Below are positions 5,254-5,964 of a stretch of DNA of 5,964 nucleotides, piece after piece. The stretch covers positions 1-5,964 of the forward strand of contig USJB01000083.1 of assembly GCA_900554905.1 (NCBI GenBank). The letters are read 5' to 3'. The notes below the pieces were generated by a model. It had not been told where the DNA came from. It saw only the letters and a list, made by a program, of their open reading frames with translations, and did no database searches. Both the position numbers and the translations under genes were made by a program. Source of the stretch: an uncultured Collinsella sp. (GTDB lineage: Bacteria; Actinomycetota; Coriobacteriia; Coriobacteriales; Coriobacteriaceae). The first letter of the stretch is position 1. The number at the start of each line of letters is the position of its first letter.

Positions 5254-5365
5254 GTTGAAAACCTAGGGTGACGCTGCTGTGAGATGGGCGAGTTTTCAAC
5301 AGCCCCCGGCGTCTTCGGGTTTCGCCTGGGACCCTGCGACACCGTGGACCGTTGAAAACTCGCCC
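5254..5365. repeat. Nested inverted repeats built on GTTGAAAAC
   Basis: GGGCGAGTTTTCAAC (5286-5300) and GTTGAAAACTCGCCC (5351-5365) are perfect 15-bp inverted repeats 50 bases apart. The intervening sequence holds its own hairpin (GGCG at 5308-5311 with CGCC at 5323-5326, extended by CCC/GGG past one bulged T). A third GTTGAAAAC at 5254-5262 can instead pair with 5292-5300, so two foldings compete for the middle arm. It ends 68 bases before the restriction gene start. Confidence 0.8.
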
Positions 5366-5387
5366 TTCCGCTTGGAAGAGGGCTTTT
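5362..5387 (+). terminator. Terminator-like hairpin before the restriction gene
   Basis: GCCCTTCC (5362-5369) pairs with GGAA (5374-5377) and GGGC (5380-5383), with a GA bulge and GCTT loop, followed by TTTT. It overlaps the right arm of the 15-bp inverted repeat and the putative -35 of the next gene. It could end readthrough from upstream or act as an attenuator; weak evidence. Confidence 0.35.
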
Positions 5388-5399
5388 ACCCCTTAAAAT
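5372..5399 (+). promoter_or_regulatory. Candidate promoter of the restriction-methylation gene
   Basis: TTGGAA (5372-5377) and TAAAAT (5394-5399) are separated by 16 bp, matching the consensus at 4 of 6 and 5 of 6. Transcription would begin around 5406, leaving a short leader. A TTGTC/GACAA inverted repeat (5399-5403, 5411-5415) overlaps the expected start point and could bind a regulator. Confidence 0.45.
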
Positions 5400-5433
5400 T
5401 GTCCGAAAGTGACAACGACGCAGGAGGTCCGGT

Positions 5434-5964
5434 ATGCCTGCCAGCAAGAAAGAGGCAAAAGAGTTCGTCAAGCGGTGGCAGAAGCGCCTTGCCGCCATCC
5501 CCGCGGGCTCCAACAACGAGCAGCAGGACACGCAAAAGTTCTGGGTAGATCTGCTCATCAACGTCCTGGGCATCCCGTCCAACACCATAGACAGCTTCGT
5601 CGACTTCGAGCGGAAGGTGAGAGGCCGCCGCATCGACGTGTTCGTCTCCGACCACAACTTCCTGTGCGAGCAGAAGTCGTGGGGTATCGACCTCGACAAG
5701 CCCGAGCCCAGAAACGGCGGCATGGAGACGCCGCTCCAGCAGGCCATGTGGTACGCGCGGCACCTGCCGTACTCCGAGCGCCCCCGCTGGGTGATGACGT
5801 GCAACTTCGGGACCTTTCGCCTTTACGACCTCGACAACGAGCGGCCCGAGGATACCGTGCAGGAGTTCTCCCTCGAAGAGCTCCCGGACAGCCTGTATCT
5901 TCTGTCCTTCCTGACCTCCAACGAGACGAGCCGCCTGCACAAGGAGCAGCAGCTTTCCATCGAG
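5434..5964 (+). CDS. MmeI-like (Type IIG/IIL) restriction-modification fusion enzyme, N-terminal part
   Basis: The first 177 codons of a gene that runs off the window. The ATG at 5434 follows AGGAGG (5422-5427) by 6 nt. The sequence resembles the N-terminus of single-chain enzymes joining a PD-(D/E)XK nuclease to an adenine methyltransferase and target recognition domain: QQDTQKFWVDLLINVLGI (30-47), FERKVRGRRIDVFVSDHNFLCEQKS (58-82), TPLQQAMWYARHLP (99-112) and PRWVMTCNFGTFRLYDL (117-133). Asp68, Glu79 and Lys81 form a D-x10-E-x-K site like that of MmeI, so the nuclease is probably active. The methyltransferase NPPF-type motif would lie beyond the window. The role would be defence against unmodified foreign DNA. 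Six of 13 arginine codons are CGG or AGA, whereas the man genes use only CGC/CGT, suggesting transfer. A methylase-led defence gene with the same N-terminal fold is the main alternative. Confidence 0.8.
   Translation, partial: MPASKKEAKEFVKRWQKRLAAIPAGSNNEQQDTQKFWVDLLINVLGIPSNTIDSFVDFERKVRGRRIDVFVSDHNFLCEQKSWGIDLDKPEPRNGGMETPLQQAMWYARHLPYSERPRWVMTCNFGTFRLYDLDNERPEDTVQEFSLEELPDSLYLLSFLTSNETSRLHKEQQLSIE

Larger units (their letters stand above)
5119..5433. other. Gene-free interval between tRNA-Arg and the restriction gene
   Basis: About 315 bases with no convincing gene; the open frames that cross it have no start with a ribosome binding site and continue as shadows of the restriction gene. 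It contains an 8-bp palindrome CGTTAACG (5130-5137), a tandem TTGGGTAGAA repeat, a T-run (5165-5171), small hairpins, a nested inverted repeat and a likely promoter. No integrase remnant is recognisable. Confidence 0.6.

Noticed and set aside
5217..5940. Two long minus-strand frames opposite the restriction gene and its upstream region
   Set aside because: They are shadows of the plus-strand MmeI-like gene, whose motifs, catalytic residues and ribosome binding site are clear.

Overview
The window looks like chromosomal DNA of a GC-rich anaerobe of the class Coriobacteriia, most likely a Collinsella-like gut actinobacterium. This is inferred from a mannose-family PTS with a DUF956 partner in a high-GC genome with CGC/CGT-biased arginine codons, together with a HypA maturation factor and a GltD-like Fe-S oxidoreductase. 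No 16S rRNA or other decisive marker is present, so the genus is a guess.

Layout. (1) 1-480 is the 3' end of a FAD/NAD(P) oxidoreductase with a C-terminal [4Fe-4S] motif, closed by a hairpin terminator (498-535). (2) 577-1005 encodes the nickel metallochaperone HypA from a TTG start. (3) 1006-1408 is a gene-free interval: a cluster of inverted and direct repeats that can fold in two exclusive ways (1008-1090), then an AT-rich control region for the PTS operon with two copies of GTTTAAACAAA and a TATAAT box. (4) 1409-4172 is a three-gene mannose-family PTS operon: fused EIIA-EIIB, EIIC and EIID, each with a strong Shine-Dalgarno and short gaps. A strong terminator (4229-4276) separates it from manO (DUF956, 4293-4691), whose ribosome binding site touches the terminator T-tract. 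(5) 4688-4915 is a repeat region: a degraded copy of the repeat found after hypA, then seven 17-bp units in strictly alternating orientation with a 61-62 bp pair period. (6) 4995-5070 is tRNA-Arg(CCT) with encoded CCA, an extended -10 promoter and its own terminator. (7) 5119-5433 has no gene; it holds a tandem direct repeat, small hairpins and a nested inverted repeat. (8) 5434 to the window end is the N-terminal part of an MmeI-like restriction-methylation fusion enzyme with a visible D-x10-E-x-K nuclease site and different arginine codon use.

How it works together. The PTS genes should take up and phosphorylate a hexose of the mannose/glucose/amino-sugar type: phosphate passes from HPr to His9 of the A domain, to His175 of the B domain, and to sugar moving through EIIC-EIID. 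ManO homologues accompany such operons. The right end looks like an accessory region starting at a tRNA gene, with a DNA-defence enzyme as its first visible cargo. The least explained parts are three families of short palindromic repeats, between hypA and manX, between manO and the tRNA, and between the tRNA and the restriction gene.
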